Assembly: GCF_039542905.1 (NCBI RefSeq)
Contig: NZ_BAABIS010000001.1
Coordinates: 5,766,001 to 5,830,000 of the forward strand
DNA length: 64,000 nt
Direction: 5' to 3'
Source of the DNA: Kitasatospora terrestris
GTDB lineage: Bacteria > Actinomycetota > Actinomycetes > Streptomycetales > Streptomycetaceae
In this document: piece after piece, positions 30,235-37,819 of the stretch
Layout: the number at the start of each line of letters is the position of its first letter
Position numbering within the stretch: the stretch's first letter is position 1
Position numbers and translations under genes: made by a program
Notes under the pieces: model-generated
What the model was told of the DNA's origin: nothing
Database searches by the model: none
The model's input: only the letters and a program-made list of their open reading frames with translations

Positions 30235-31173
30235 GTGACCGCCGTCGAATCCCGCCCCGCCGGGGCGGCCGGGGCGACTCCGGCGCACCGGCCGATCGGG
30301 GCCCGCGTCGGGGCCTTCGTCGCACTGACCAAGCCGCGGATCATCGAGCTGCTGCTGATCACCACGGTGCCGGTGATGTTCCTGGCCCAGCGCGGCGTGC
30401 CGAACCTGCTGCTGGTGCTGGAGGTCGTCGTCGGCGGCTACCTGTCGGCCGGTGGCGCCAACGCGCTCAACATGTACATCGACCGCGACATCGACGCCGT
30501 GATGTCCCGCACCGAGCGCCGCCCGATCGTCACCGGCATGGTGTCGCCGCGCGAGGCCCTGGTCTTCGGCATCGCGCTGGCGATCGGCTCCACGGTCTGG
30601 CTGTGGGCCCTGGTCAACCCGCTCTCCGCGGCGCTGGCGCTGGCCGCGCTGCTGTTCTACGTCTTCGTCTACACGCTGGGCCTCAAGCGCCGCACCGCGC
30701 AGAACATCGTCTGGGGCGGCATCGCCGGCTGCATGCCGGTCTTCGTCGGCTGGGCCGCGGTGACGAACGAGCTCTCCTGGTCGGCCCTGGTGCTGTTCCT
30801 GGTGATCTTCTTCTGGACGCCGCCGCACTACTGGCCGCTGTCCATGAAGGTCCGCGACGACTACGCCAAGGCCGGCGTGCCGATGCTGCCGGTGCTCAAG
30901 GGCAACGTCGCGGTGGCCAAGCAGATCGTCGTCTACTCCTGGGTGATGGTCGGCGTCTCGCTGCTGCTCTGGCCGCTGGGGAACACCAGCTGGCTGTACC
31001 CGGTCTCCGCGGTGCTGCTCGGCGCGTTCTGGCTGAAGGAGGCGCACGGCCTGCAGGCCCGCGCCAAGGCCGGGCTGGTGGGCGCCAAGCTCAGGGAGAT
31101 GCGGCTGTTCCACTGGTCGATCACCTACCTGACCCTGCTGTTCGTGGTCATCGCGGTCGACCCGTTCGTCTGA
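30235..31173 (+). CDS. ctaB: Protohaem IX farnesyltransferase (haem O synthase)
   Basis: A polytopic UbiA-superfamily prenyltransferase of 312 residues that converts haem B to haem O for cytochrome c oxidase. It has the Mg-prenyl diphosphate motif NMYIDRDIDAVMSRT, the LKRRTAQNIVWGGIAGCMPV loop, and a second acidic region MKVRDDYAKAGVPMLP. GTG 30235 begins the conserved N-terminus (TAVESRPAG); a GTG at 30229 is also in frame, and no clear Shine-Dalgarno separates them. The other haem gene, ctaA, lies 3.5 kb away on the opposite strand. Confidence 0.95.
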   Translation: MTAVESRPAGAAGATPAHRPIGARVGAFVALTKPRIIELLLITTVPVMFLAQRGVPNLLLVLEVVVGGYLSAGGANALNMYIDRDIDAVMSRTERRPIVTGMVSPREALVFGIALAIGSTVWLWALVNPLSAALALAALLFYVFVYTLGLKRRTAQNIVWGGIAGCMPVFVGWAAVTNELSWSALVLFLVIFFWTPPHYWPLSMKVRDDYAKAGVPMLPVLKGNVAVAKQIVVYSWVMVGVSLLLWPLGNTSWLYPVSAVLLGAFWLKEAHGLQARAKAGLVGAKLREMRLFHWSITYLTLLFVVIAVDPFV

Positions 31174-31183
31174 CCCGCGGGAC

Positions 31184-31828
31184 CTAACGCCGCTCGGGGA
31201 GCTCGGACGGGCCGACGTGCCCGTCCAGCCAGTCCTTCAGGGGCCGGGACGCGGTCAGGAACCGGGTGATCCTGCTCTTCGCCCCGCGGGTGCCCAGCCA
31301 GGCGGCGGGCTCCCACTCCTGCCAGGCGATCAGGCCCTTGTAGCGGAGCAGTCCGATCCGCGGGTGGTCCTTGGCGTAGCCGCGCGGGGCGCTCTTCAGG
31401 GCGTCCCGGCCGACCACCTCGGGGCCGGCCTTCCGCACCTCCGCGATCACCCGCTCCAGCTCGGCGCCGGTCACCTCCTCGGCCACCGCGGCCCGGTACC
31501 GGGCCAGCTGGTCACTGGCCAGGCGGTACATCCCGCTGCCGCAGGCCAGGCCGTCCGCCGAGAGCTGGACGTAGCCGCCCGCCTCGAAGAACCCGCCGAG
31601 GTGCGTCTTGTACGGCGACTTGTCGGCGCTGAACCGCACGTCCCGGTTGGGGCGGAAGATCTTGGCCGGGCCGAACTCCGGCTCCAGCTCCTCCAGCAGC
31701 GCCTCCATCGGGGCGCGCACCACGTCCTCGTAGACCGCCTTGTGCTCGGCCCAGAAGGTCTTCGAGTTGTCGGCCTCCAGGTGCTCGTAGAACTCGAGCG
31801 CCTCGACCGGCCAGCCTTGGAAGGTCAC
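31184..31828 (-). CDS. DUF2461 family protein
   Basis: A 214-residue member of the DUF2461 (TIGR02453) family. It opens FQGWPVEALEFYEHLEADNSKTFW and has FRPNRDVRFSADKSPYKTHLGGFF, the most conserved family stretch. The biochemical function is unknown; a nuclease-like role has been guessed for the family but nothing here shows it. It is convergent with ctaB, with only 10 nt between the stops and no hairpin in that gap. Confidence 0.9.
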   Translation of the reverse strand: MTFQGWPVEALEFYEHLEADNSKTFWAEHKAVYEDVVRAPMEALLEELEPEFGPAKIFRPNRDVRFSADKSPYKTHLGGFFEAGGYVQLSADGLACGSGMYRLASDQLARYRAAVAEEVTGAELERVIAEVRKAGPEVVGRDALKSAPRGYAKDHPRIGLLRYKGLIAWQEWEPAAWLGTRGAKSRITRFLTASRPLKDWLDGHVGPSELPERR

Positions 31829-31832
31829 GGCC

Positions 31833-32390
31833 TCAGCCTACGCGCCCGCCCCCCGGCAGCAGGGCCCCGGCGGCGGCGCGGGCCAGTGCGGCGGGTTCGG
31901 CGGACCCCTCGCGCAGCGCGGTGACGATCGCGCCGTCCATCAGCAGCACCAGCGAGCGGGCGGTGCCCGCGGGGTCGGGGCAGCCGTCCTCGGCCAGCAG
32001 CCCGGCGACGTACGCGGTGACGGCCCGCTTGTGCGCGGCCGCGACGTGGTGGGCCGGGGAGCCCGGGTCGGCGGTCTCCACGATGGTGTTGATGAAGGCG
32101 CAGCCCCGGAAGTCGGCCCGCTCGAAGCGCTCGGCGAGGGCGTCGAAGACGTTCAGCGGCCCGCCGCCCAGGGCGGTCACCCGCTCGGCCAGCCAGCCGC
32201 GCCAGCGCACGTCCCGGTCGGTCAGGACGGCCACCACCAGGTCGTCCTTGCTCGGGAAGTGCCGGTAGAAGGAGGCCCGGCCGACGCCGGACTCGGTGAG
32301 GATCCGGTCCAGGCCGACGGCGCGGATGCCCTCGGCGTAGAAGAGCTCCTCGGCGGTGGCGAGCAGCCGCTCGCGGGCGTGGGTCGGCAT
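31833..32390 (-). CDS. TetR-family transcriptional repressor
   Basis: A 185-residue TetR protein. The HTH is RERLLATAEELFYAEGIRAVGLDRILTESGVGRASFYRHFPSKDDL, followed by a helical ligand domain. ATG 32390 is chosen because it precedes the HTH by 4 residues; the frame continues upstream without homology. There is no Shine-Dalgarno. A -10 (TACGAT, minus strand, 32402-32397) lies 6 nt upstream, and TTCCGT lies 18 nt further, so the mRNA is probably leaderless. Two palindromes in the divergent gap are probable operators, one over this gene's -35. Confidence 0.92.
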   Translation of the reverse strand: MPTHARERLLATAEELFYAEGIRAVGLDRILTESGVGRASFYRHFPSKDDLVVAVLTDRDVRWRGWLAERVTALGGGPLNVFDALAERFERADFRGCAFINTIVETADPGSPAHHVAAAHKRAVTAYVAGLLAEDGCPDPAGTARSLVLLMDGAIVTALREGSAEPAALARAAAGALLPGGGRVG

Positions 32391-32411
32391 GTCCGCATCG
32401 TACGGCAGCCC

Positions 32412-32475
32412 TTGACCGCAACGGAACCGATCGGTACCGTCTTGTCCTGTCAGAACGGTACCGATCGGTACCGTT
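32412..32475. promoter_or_regulatory. Divergent promoters and two TetR operators
   Basis: Plus-strand promoter: TTGACC (32412-32417), 17 nt, TACCGT (32435-32440). Operator 1, at 32421-32440, is a near-perfect palindrome centred on ACCGATCGGT and covers the spacer and -10 of that promoter and the -35 of tetR. Operator 2, at 32454-32475, is a perfect 22-bp palindrome with the same ACCGATCGGT core and lies in the leader just before the GAGGAGGGGG site. Centre-to-centre spacing is 34 bp. Confidence 0.78.
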
Positions 32476-32499
32476 TCTCGCGAGGAGGGGGTACCTGCC

Positions 32500-33018
32500 G
32501 TGCCGCGACTGCCGCAACTCACCGAGGACGACTCCGGACTGCTCGACGAGACCCGCCGCCGGCTCGGCCGGGTGCCCAACCTGTACGCCGCGCTGGCCAA
32601 CGGCCCGGCCGCGCTCGGCGGCTACCTCGCGATGCGCGACCGGCTGGCCGAGGGCGTGCTCGGCCCCCGGCTGCGCGAACAGCTGGCCCTGCTGATCGCC
32701 CAGGAGAACGACTGCACCTACTGCGTCAGCGCCCACACCCTGCGCGGCTCGAAGATGGGTCTCGGCGAGAAGGAGCTGCTGCTCACCCGGGACGCCGCCG
32801 ACGCCGACCCGCACGCCGAGGCGGTGCTGCTGATCGCCCGCGAGGTGGTCCGCCGGCGCGGCCGGGTCGGCGACGCGGAGCTCGCCCGGGCCCGGGCGGC
32901 CGGCGTCAGCGACGCCGAGCTGGCCGAGGTCGTGGCGCACGTCGCGCTCAACACCCTCTCCAACTACTTCAACCACCTGGCCCAGCCCGAGCTGGACTTC
33001 CCGGAGGTCACGGCATGA
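32500..33018 (+). CDS. Carboxymuconolactone decarboxylase/AhpD-like peroxidase-related protein
   Basis: A 172-residue AhpD-fold protein. The active-site motif is ENDCTYCVSAHT, with the CxxC and downstream His of the AhpD/CMD family. The C-terminal part (EVVAHVALNTLSNYFNHLAQPELDFP) matches uncharacterised peroxidase-related enzymes. It probably acts in thiol or peroxide detoxification. GTG 32500 has GAGGAGGGGG at about 32481. It is the probable target of the divergent TetR repressor and is coupled to the small gene that follows. Confidence 0.9.
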   Translation: MPRLPQLTEDDSGLLDETRRRLGRVPNLYAALANGPAALGGYLAMRDRLAEGVLGPRLREQLALLIAQENDCTYCVSAHTLRGSKMGLGEKELLLTRDAADADPHAEAVLLIAREVVRRRGRVGDAELARARAAGVSDAELAEVVAHVALNTLSNYFNHLAQPELDFPEVTA

Positions 33019-33215
33019 ACCGCGAATGGCGCAAGGGATCGGTCGAGCTGGTCGACGGGTACGTCCTGCTGGACGGCGCCGGGGTGCCCGTCCGGCGGCT
33101 GGAGGACGTGGAGTTCGCCGTCGAGGGCGGCTACCTGAACGTCCGGGTGCCCGGCCGGGAGGGCGTCCAGCTGGTGTCCGCGCCGGGCGTGCGGCTGGTG
33201 CTGGCGGAGAGCTGA
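33015..33215 (+). CDS. Small hypothetical protein coupled to the AhpD-like gene
   Basis: A 66-residue protein that starts in an ATGA overlap with the preceding stop (33015-33018), so it is translationally coupled. It has no signal peptide or membrane segment. The sequence is strand-rich (VELVDGYVLLDGAGVPVRRL; FAVEGGYLNVRVPG), suggesting a small beta barrel or sandwich. I do not recognise a family. Codon use is as GC3-biased as its neighbours, which supports it being real. Confidence 0.7.
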   Translation: MNREWRKGSVELVDGYVLLDGAGVPVRRLEDVEFAVEGGYLNVRVPGREGVQLVSAPGVRLVLAES

Positions 33216-33284
33216 GCCCGGTGTGGCGGCGGGCACACGGCGCTGCCGTCGCCAGCCGCTCTACTGATCGGTAGCATGCGGGAC

Positions 33285-33614
33285 ATGACCAGCGCAGAGA
33301 CCACCACCGCCGCGCCCAACGCCCGCGTCGAGCGCCGGGCCAAGCGCATCGCCAAGAACATCACCAGCTTCGCCGCCCAGCACGGCGGCAGCGCCGAGGG
33401 CGTCGTCGAGTACGTCGGCCGCACCGCCACCCGGATCGTCCTGGTCGGCGCCGACGGCGCCTGGGGCGACCAGGTCGCCCCGACCTACGAGATCGGGCAG
33501 CGCGCCGCCCAGCTCGCCGGCCTCACCGTCCACGACTCCTTCGAGGGCGAGCTCGGCCTCAAGGTGAAGACCGGCCCGTACGAGTGGAAGCGCATGGCCG
33601 GCATCCAGATCTGA
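33285..33614 (+). CDS. Conserved hypothetical protein
   Basis: A 109-residue cytosolic protein with a basic N-terminal helix (ARVERRAKRIAKNI) and a conserved-looking core VEYVGRTATRIVLVGADGAWGDQVAPTYE. It ends YEWKRMAGIQI. I recognise it only as a streptomycete hypothetical. ATG 33285 is preferred to ATG 33276 because TAGCAT at 33272-33277 could be a -10 box 7 nt upstream (leaderless) and there is no Shine-Dalgarno. A terminator follows. Confidence 0.75.
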   Translation: MTSAETTTAAPNARVERRAKRIAKNITSFAAQHGGSAEGVVEYVGRTATRIVLVGADGAWGDQVAPTYEIGQRAAQLAGLTVHDSFEGELGLKVKTGPYEWKRMAGIQI

Positions 33615-33626
33615 CCCGCACGACGA

Positions 33627-33661
33627 CAGGGCCCCCGCCACCGACGGTGACGGGGGCCCTG
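33627..33661. terminator. Bidirectional terminator between the hypothetical gene and ctaA
   Basis: CAGGGCCCCCG pairs perfectly with CGGGGGCCCTG across a 13-nt loop between convergent genes. Confidence 0.87.
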
Positions 33662-33673
33662 CCGTCGCGGCGA

Positions 33674-34639
33674 TCAGTGGGTGACCGGCTCCGCCGGGGC
33701 CGGCACGGCGGCGACCTCGGCCCGGCGCTCGCGCAGCGCCAGCGGGACGCGCAGCGCCGCCGCCCAGATCAGTGCCGCGCCCAGCATGTGCAGACCGACC
33801 ATCAGCTCCGGCGCGTCGGTGAAGTACTGGACGAAGCCGAGCACGCCCTGGGCGAGCAGCAGCACGAACAGCTCGCGCACCCGGGCCCGCGCCGGGGCCG
33901 GCGCCTTGACCGCCGCGAAGACCAGCAGCGCGGCCAGGGTCAGGCCGACCGAGAGGAACACCAGGTCCGCGTGGGCCTGCGCCAGCCGGTCGTAGTCCAG
34001 CGGGATGCGCCACACCGGCTTGCCGTCCTTGCCCGGCGCGCCCGGGTGGTGCCCCGCGCCGGTCACCAGCGTGCCCGCGACGACCAGCAGGCCGATGGTG
34101 GCGACCAGCACGCGGGCCAGCCGGTCGATCGGCGCGTCGACCAGCAGCCGCGGCGGCGAGTCGTCCTCCTTCGCCCGCTCCCACATCAGCACCGCGACCC
34201 ACACCAGCGCCATCGCCGCCACCATGTGCAGTGCCACGACGTACGGGTTGAGGCCGGTCAGCACGGTGATGCCGCCGATCACGGCGTTGCTCATCACCAG
34301 CCAGAACTGCGCCCAGCCGAGCCGGGTCAGCGACCGCCGCCACGGCTTGCGCGCGCGGGCGGCCAGGATCGCCCAGCCGATCGCCGCGCACAGCACGTAC
34401 GTCAGCATCCGGTTGGTGAACTCGATGACGCCGTGGATGCCCATCTCGGGCGTCGGCGTCAGGCTCTCGCCGGTGCAGCGGGGCCAGGTGGTGCAGCCGA
34501 GGCCGGAGGCGGTCAGCCGGACGGCGCCGCCGGTCAGCACGATCACCACGGCCATCACCAGCGCGGCGAACGCGGCCCGCCGGAGGTGGGTGGCGCTCGG
34601 GTGCCAGCGGTCGGCGAGGAGGGAGAACGGGGTACGCAC
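33674..34639 (-). CDS. ctaA: Haem A synthase (COX15/CtaA)
   Basis: A polytopic membrane protein of 321 residues with about eight helices in two similar four-helix halves. Haem-ligand histidines sit in GIHGVIEFTNRM, ALHMV, QAHADLVF and GLHMLGAAL. The first extracytoplasmic loop has the Cys pair GLGCTTWPRCTGE typical of the family. It oxidises haem O to haem A for the aa3 oxidase. GTG 34639 is used: on the minus strand TACGAT lies 6 nt upstream and no Shine-Dalgarno is present, so a leaderless message is likely. Confidence 0.94.
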   Translation of the reverse strand: MRTPFSLLADRWHPSATHLRRAAFAALVMAVVIVLTGGAVRLTASGLGCTTWPRCTGESLTPTPEMGIHGVIEFTNRMLTYVLCAAIGWAILAARARKPWRRSLTRLGWAQFWLVMSNAVIGGITVLTGLNPYVVALHMVAAMALVWVAVLMWERAKEDDSPPRLLVDAPIDRLARVLVATIGLLVVAGTLVTGAGHHPGAPGKDGKPVWRIPLDYDRLAQAHADLVFLSVGLTLAALLVFAAVKAPAPARARVRELFVLLLAQGVLGFVQYFTDAPELMVGLHMLGAALIWAAALRVPLALRERRAEVAAVPAPAEPVTH

Positions 34640-34739
34640 CGCACCATCGTAGGTGGGCTTACAGCCGATCTTGGGGCGGGCCCGGTGCTGCCGCCCCGCC
34701 ACCGCGCGGGACGAAGCACCCACGGCGGAGTCCCTGCAC

Positions 34740-35087
34740 ATGCGCATATCCGTATCCGCCGCCGCCCTGGCGCTCGGCGGTTCGCCGGCCCTCGGCGCGC
34801 TCGTCGAGGGCGACCGATCGACTTCGCCGCCGAGTTCACCGAGCTGCGGGCTGCCTCCGCCGAACTGGCCAGGGCCCAGACCGCCGGCGTCCAGCTCAAG
34901 GTCACCGGCACCCGGCTGACCCTCACCGGCACCGACGCCGCGCTGGACAGCTTCGTCCTGCCCGCTGCGCAACTCAGCGTGCTCGCCCCCGCCGGGCACC
35001 ACGACCACGACCACGACGACGGGCGGGGGCCCGGCGTTCACCGGCGCGAACGGGATCGTCTTCGCGGCGCGACGCAAGCGCGCGTGA
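34740..35087 (+). pseudogene. Frameshifted remnant of a small secreted protein
   Basis: ATG 34740 opens a signal-peptide-like stretch (MRISVSAAALALGG). After about 25 codons strong GC3 coding character moves to another frame (IDFAAEFTELRAASAELARAQ, from 34817). Near 35035 it returns to the first frame (FTGANGIVFAARRKRA, stop 35085-35087). The middle part ends in a His/Asp run (HHDHDHDD), possibly metal-binding. Two compensating frameshifts lie in or near GC-rich runs. It is a pseudogene or a sequencing error; I cannot tell which. Family unknown. Confidence 0.5.
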
Positions 35088-35093
35088 AGTGAT

Positions 35094-35150
35094 CAGGGGC
35101 TCGGGGTCCTCCCCCAGCCTTCGGCCGGGAGGTGCCCCCACGAGCCCCTG
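35094..35150. repeat. Streptomycete-type intergenic hairpin repeat
   Basis: CAGGGGCTCG (35094-35103) pairs with CGAGCCCCTG (35141-35150), and an inner arm CCTCCC pairs with GGGAGG around CAGCCTTCGGCC. This sequence type recurs between genes in many streptomycete genomes (from memory) and should act as a bidirectional terminator. Only one copy is in the window. Confidence 0.7.
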
Positions 35151-35159
35151 GGTCTGCTC

Positions 35160-35924
35160 CTACTCCCAGCGGAAGAACCTGGCGGCGGCTGCCAGGCCCA
35201 GGACGGACCAGACCGCCAGGACGCCCAGGTCGGACCAGGGGATGCCGGTGCCGAGCTGGAGGACCGAGCGGAGGCCGTCGGAGAGGGCGGCGATCGGGAG
35301 GAGTTCGAGCACCGGCTGCACCGCCGAGGGGAACTTGCCGAGCGGGATCACCACGCCGCCGGCCAGCAGCAGGAGGACGAAGACCAGGTTGGCCGCCGCG
35401 AGGGTGGCCTCGGCGCGGAGGGTGCCGGCCATCAGCAGGCCGAGGCCGGAGAAGGCGGCGGTGCCGAGGACCAGCAGGGCGATCACCGCGAAGGGGTTGC
35501 CGTGCGGGGCCCAGCCGAGCGCGAGGGCGATGGCGGTGAGCAGGGCGACCTGCAGCGCCTCGGTCACCAGCACGCAGCCGGTCTTGGCGGTGAGCAGCGC
35601 CCAGCGGGGGAGCGGTGTGGCGCCGAGCCGCTTGAGCACGCCGTAGCGGCGTTCGAAGCCGGTGGCGATGGCCTGGCCGGTGAAGGCGGTGGACATCACG
35701 GCGAGGGCGAGCAGCCCGGGTGCGAGGAAGTCGACGCGCTTGCCGGGGCCGTCCACGGCGACCACGTCGACGGTGGAGAAGAGCACCAGCAGCACGGTGG
35801 GGATGACCACGGTGAGCAGCAGCTGCTCGCCGTTGCGCAGCAGCATCCTGGTCTCCAGGGCGGTCTGCGCGAGCAGCATCCGGGGGACGGGGGCGGCGCC
35901 GGGCCGCGGGGCGAAGTCGGTCAT
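35160..35924 (-). CDS. ABC-2 type transporter permease
   Basis: A 254-residue six-helix permease of the ABC-2/DrrB type. It begins in the cytoplasm (LLAQTALETRMLLRNGEQLLL) and contains GFERRYGVLKRLGATPLPRW, the conserved ABC-2 coupling region. It overlaps the ATPase gene by 4 nt and would form a two-component exporter with it. The substrate is unknown; DrrAB-like pairs export drugs or lipids. Confidence 0.92.
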   Translation of the reverse strand: MTDFAPRPGAAPVPRMLLAQTALETRMLLRNGEQLLLTVVIPTVLLVLFSTVDVVAVDGPGKRVDFLAPGLLALAVMSTAFTGQAIATGFERRYGVLKRLGATPLPRWALLTAKTGCVLVTEALQVALLTAIALALGWAPHGNPFAVIALLVLGTAAFSGLGLLMAGTLRAEATLAAANLVFVLLLLAGGVVIPLGKFPSAVQPVLELLPIAALSDGLRSVLQLGTGIPWSDLGVLAVWSVLGLAAAARFFRWE

Positions 35925-36838
35925 CGGAGTTCCCGTCCGGTCAGGTCGAGGAAGACGTCTTCGAGGCTGCGGCGCTGGACGGTGAGCCGGTCGGGCATCA
36001 CGCCGGCGTCGGCGCACCAGGTGGTGACGGTGGCGAGCAGCCGGGGGTCCATCGCGGTGTCCACGCGGTAGGAGCCGGGGGCGGTCTCCCGGGCGGTGGC
36101 GCCGTCGGGGAGGAGCCCCCGGAGGGTGTCGAGGTCGAGGCCGGCGGGGCCGTCGAAGCGCAGGGCGGAGTCGGTGCCGCGGAGGGCGTCGACGCTGCCG
36201 TGGGCGATGACCCGGCCGCGGTCGACGACGGCGACGTCGTCGGCGAGGTGTTCGGCCTCGTCCATGTGGTGCGTGGTGAGGACCACGGTGACGCCGTCGC
36301 GGCGAAGGTCGGCGATCAGGTCCCAGGTGGCGCGGCGGGCCTGCGGGTCGAGGCCGGCGGTGGGTTCGTCGAGGAAGACGAGTTCGGGGCGGCCGACCAC
36401 GGCCATGGCGAGTGCGAGGCGCTGCTGCTGGCCGCCGGAGAGCCGGCGGTAGGTGGTGCGGCCGCAGGATCCCAGGCCCAGGCGTTCGACCAGCGAAGGG
36501 ACGTCCAGCGGGTCGGCGTAGAGCCTGGCGGTGTGGCGGAGCATCTCGACGGCGCGCGCTCCCGCGTACACGCCTCCGGACTGGAGCATCACGCCGATCC
36601 GGGGCTTGAGCGCCGCGGCGTCCGCGACCGGGTCGAGGCCGAGCACGCGGACGGTGCCCGCGTCGGGGCGGCGGTAGCCCTCGCAGGTCTCGATCGTGGT
36701 GGTCTTGCCTGCGCCGTTGGGCCCGAGGACGGCGGTGACGCTGCCCCGCGCGATGGTGAGGTCGAGGCCGTCCACGGCCGCCTTGGAGCCGTACCGCTTG
36801 ACCAGTCCGGTCACCTCGACGGCGGGGTCTGCATGCAT
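35921..36838 (-). CDS. ABC transporter ATP-binding protein, DrrA-like
   Basis: A 305-residue nucleotide-binding subunit with Walker A GPNGAGKTTT, Q-loop MLQSGGVYAGA, signature LSGGQQQRLALA, Walker B LVFLDEPTAGLD and the H-loop THHMDE. The C-terminal extension of about 80 residues (SLEDVFLDLTGRELR) is typical of ABC-2 ATPases. It is divergent from sufR with 123 nt between them, an arrangement I recall from other streptomycetes, but a link to iron-sulfur metabolism is unproven. Confidence 0.94.
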   Translation of the reverse strand: MHADPAVEVTGLVKRYGSKAAVDGLDLTIARGSVTAVLGPNGAGKTTTIETCEGYRRPDAGTVRVLGLDPVADAAALKPRIGVMLQSGGVYAGARAVEMLRHTARLYADPLDVPSLVERLGLGSCGRTTYRRLSGGQQQRLALAMAVVGRPELVFLDEPTAGLDPQARRATWDLIADLRRDGVTVVLTTHHMDEAEHLADDVAVVDRGRVIAHGSVDALRGTDSALRFDGPAGLDLDTLRGLLPDGATARETAPGSYRVDTAMDPRLLATVTTWCADAGVMPDRLTVQRRSLEDVFLDLTGRELR

Positions 36839-36925
36839 ACCGGCGAGTGTAGGAGCAGCTCACGGCGCCCCCCAGGTAAGGCTTGCCTGCGTGATGGAGG
36901 CCACCGGTGAGGCATGGGTCACGGC

Positions 36926-36962
36926 TTGTCTCCGCGGAAGCAATTACGCAACAATCGTGTTG
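36926..36962 (+). promoter_or_regulatory. sufR promoter with SufR-type operator
   Basis: TTGTCT (36926-36931), 18 nt, AACAAT (36950-36955), then 6 nt to the GTG start. CAAC-N6-GTTG at 36949-36962 overlaps the -10 and the first base of the start codon. It matches the operator I recall for the Fe-S repressor SufR of Streptomyces avermitilis. This predicts autorepression of a leaderless suf mRNA. Confidence 0.75.
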
Positions 36963-37819
36963 TGAAAAACATGCGCGAGCACACCGCACGGAACGGGGCG
37001 CCCGAGTCGGGCCCCGGCTGTGCCGTGCCCGCGACGGCGGCGGAGGTCCTGCTGGAGGGTCACCGGGCGACGCGTGACCGGGTCGCCCGCTCGATCCTGG
37101 ACCACGGGCCGTCCTCGGCCGCCGACCTGGCCAGCCGCCTGGGCCTGACCGCCGCCGCGGTCCGCCGCCACCTGGACTCGCTGGCCGCCGCAGGCCTGGT
37201 CGAGTCCCGCGAGCAGCGGGTCTACGGCAGCCGGGGCCGCGGCCGTCCGGCCAAGGTGTTCGCCCTGACCGAGTCCGGCCGGGACGCCTTCTACCAGGCT
37301 TACGACCAGCTCGCGGCCGACGCGCTGCGCTGGATCTCGGAGTCGGTGGGCGGCGGCACGGCGGGCGAGGAGGCGGTCGCCGCCTTCGCCCGGGCCCGCT
37401 TCGCGAAGCAGGGCCAGAAGTACCTGACCACCGTCGAGCAGGCCGGTGCGGACCGGCGCGCCGAGGCGCTCGCCGAGGCGCTGAGCGCCGACGGGTACGC
37501 TGCCACGGTGCGGCGGGTACCGTCCGCGGCCGCCACGACGGCCCTGGCGGGCGCCCAGCTCTGCCAGCACCACTGCCCGGTCGCGCACATCGCCGAGCAG
37601 TTCCCGCAGCTCTGCGAGGCGGAGACCGAGGTCTTCTCCCAGCTCCTGGGCACCCATGTGCAACGGCTGGCCACCATCGCCCACGGCGACGGGGTCTGCA
37701 CCACGTATGTGCCGGCATCCGGTGCCGCACCGTCCCCCGCCAAGGGGCCCGGTGCAGTGCCGACTGCCGGTACGTCCCCCAATGAAAACGGCTCGTCCGC
37801 GCGGAGGAACCTCGCATGA
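36962..37819 (+). CDS. sufR: Iron-sulfur cluster repressor SufR
   Basis: A 285-residue ArsR/DeoR-like winged-helix regulator. The HTH is SILDHGPSSAADLASRLGLTAAAVRRHLDSLAAAGLVES with the wing RGRGRPAKVFALTESG. The C-terminal cluster site shows C-x3-C-x12-C (QLCQHHCPVAHIAEQFPQLC), as expected for a [4Fe-4S] repressor. It heads the suf operon and overlaps sufB by 4 nt. GTG 36962 is chosen over ATG 36971 because the promoter geometry predicts a leaderless start there. Confidence 0.94.
   Translation: MKNMREHTARNGAPESGPGCAVPATAAEVLLEGHRATRDRVARSILDHGPSSAADLASRLGLTAAAVRRHLDSLAAAGLVESREQRVYGSRGRGRPAKVFALTESGRDAFYQAYDQLAADALRWISESVGGGTAGEEAVAAFARARFAKQGQKYLTTVEQAGADRRAEALAEALSADGYAATVRRVPSAAATTALAGAQLCQHHCPVAHIAEQFPQLCEAETEVFSQLLGTHVQRLATIAHGDGVCTTYVPASGAAPSPAKGPGAVPTAGTSPNENGSSARRNLA

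Noticed and set aside
34740..35087. Programmed ribosomal frameshifting in the His/Asp-rich gene
   Set aside because: No slippery heptamer or downstream pseudoknot was recognised, and two opposite shifts are needed; mutation or sequencing error is simpler.
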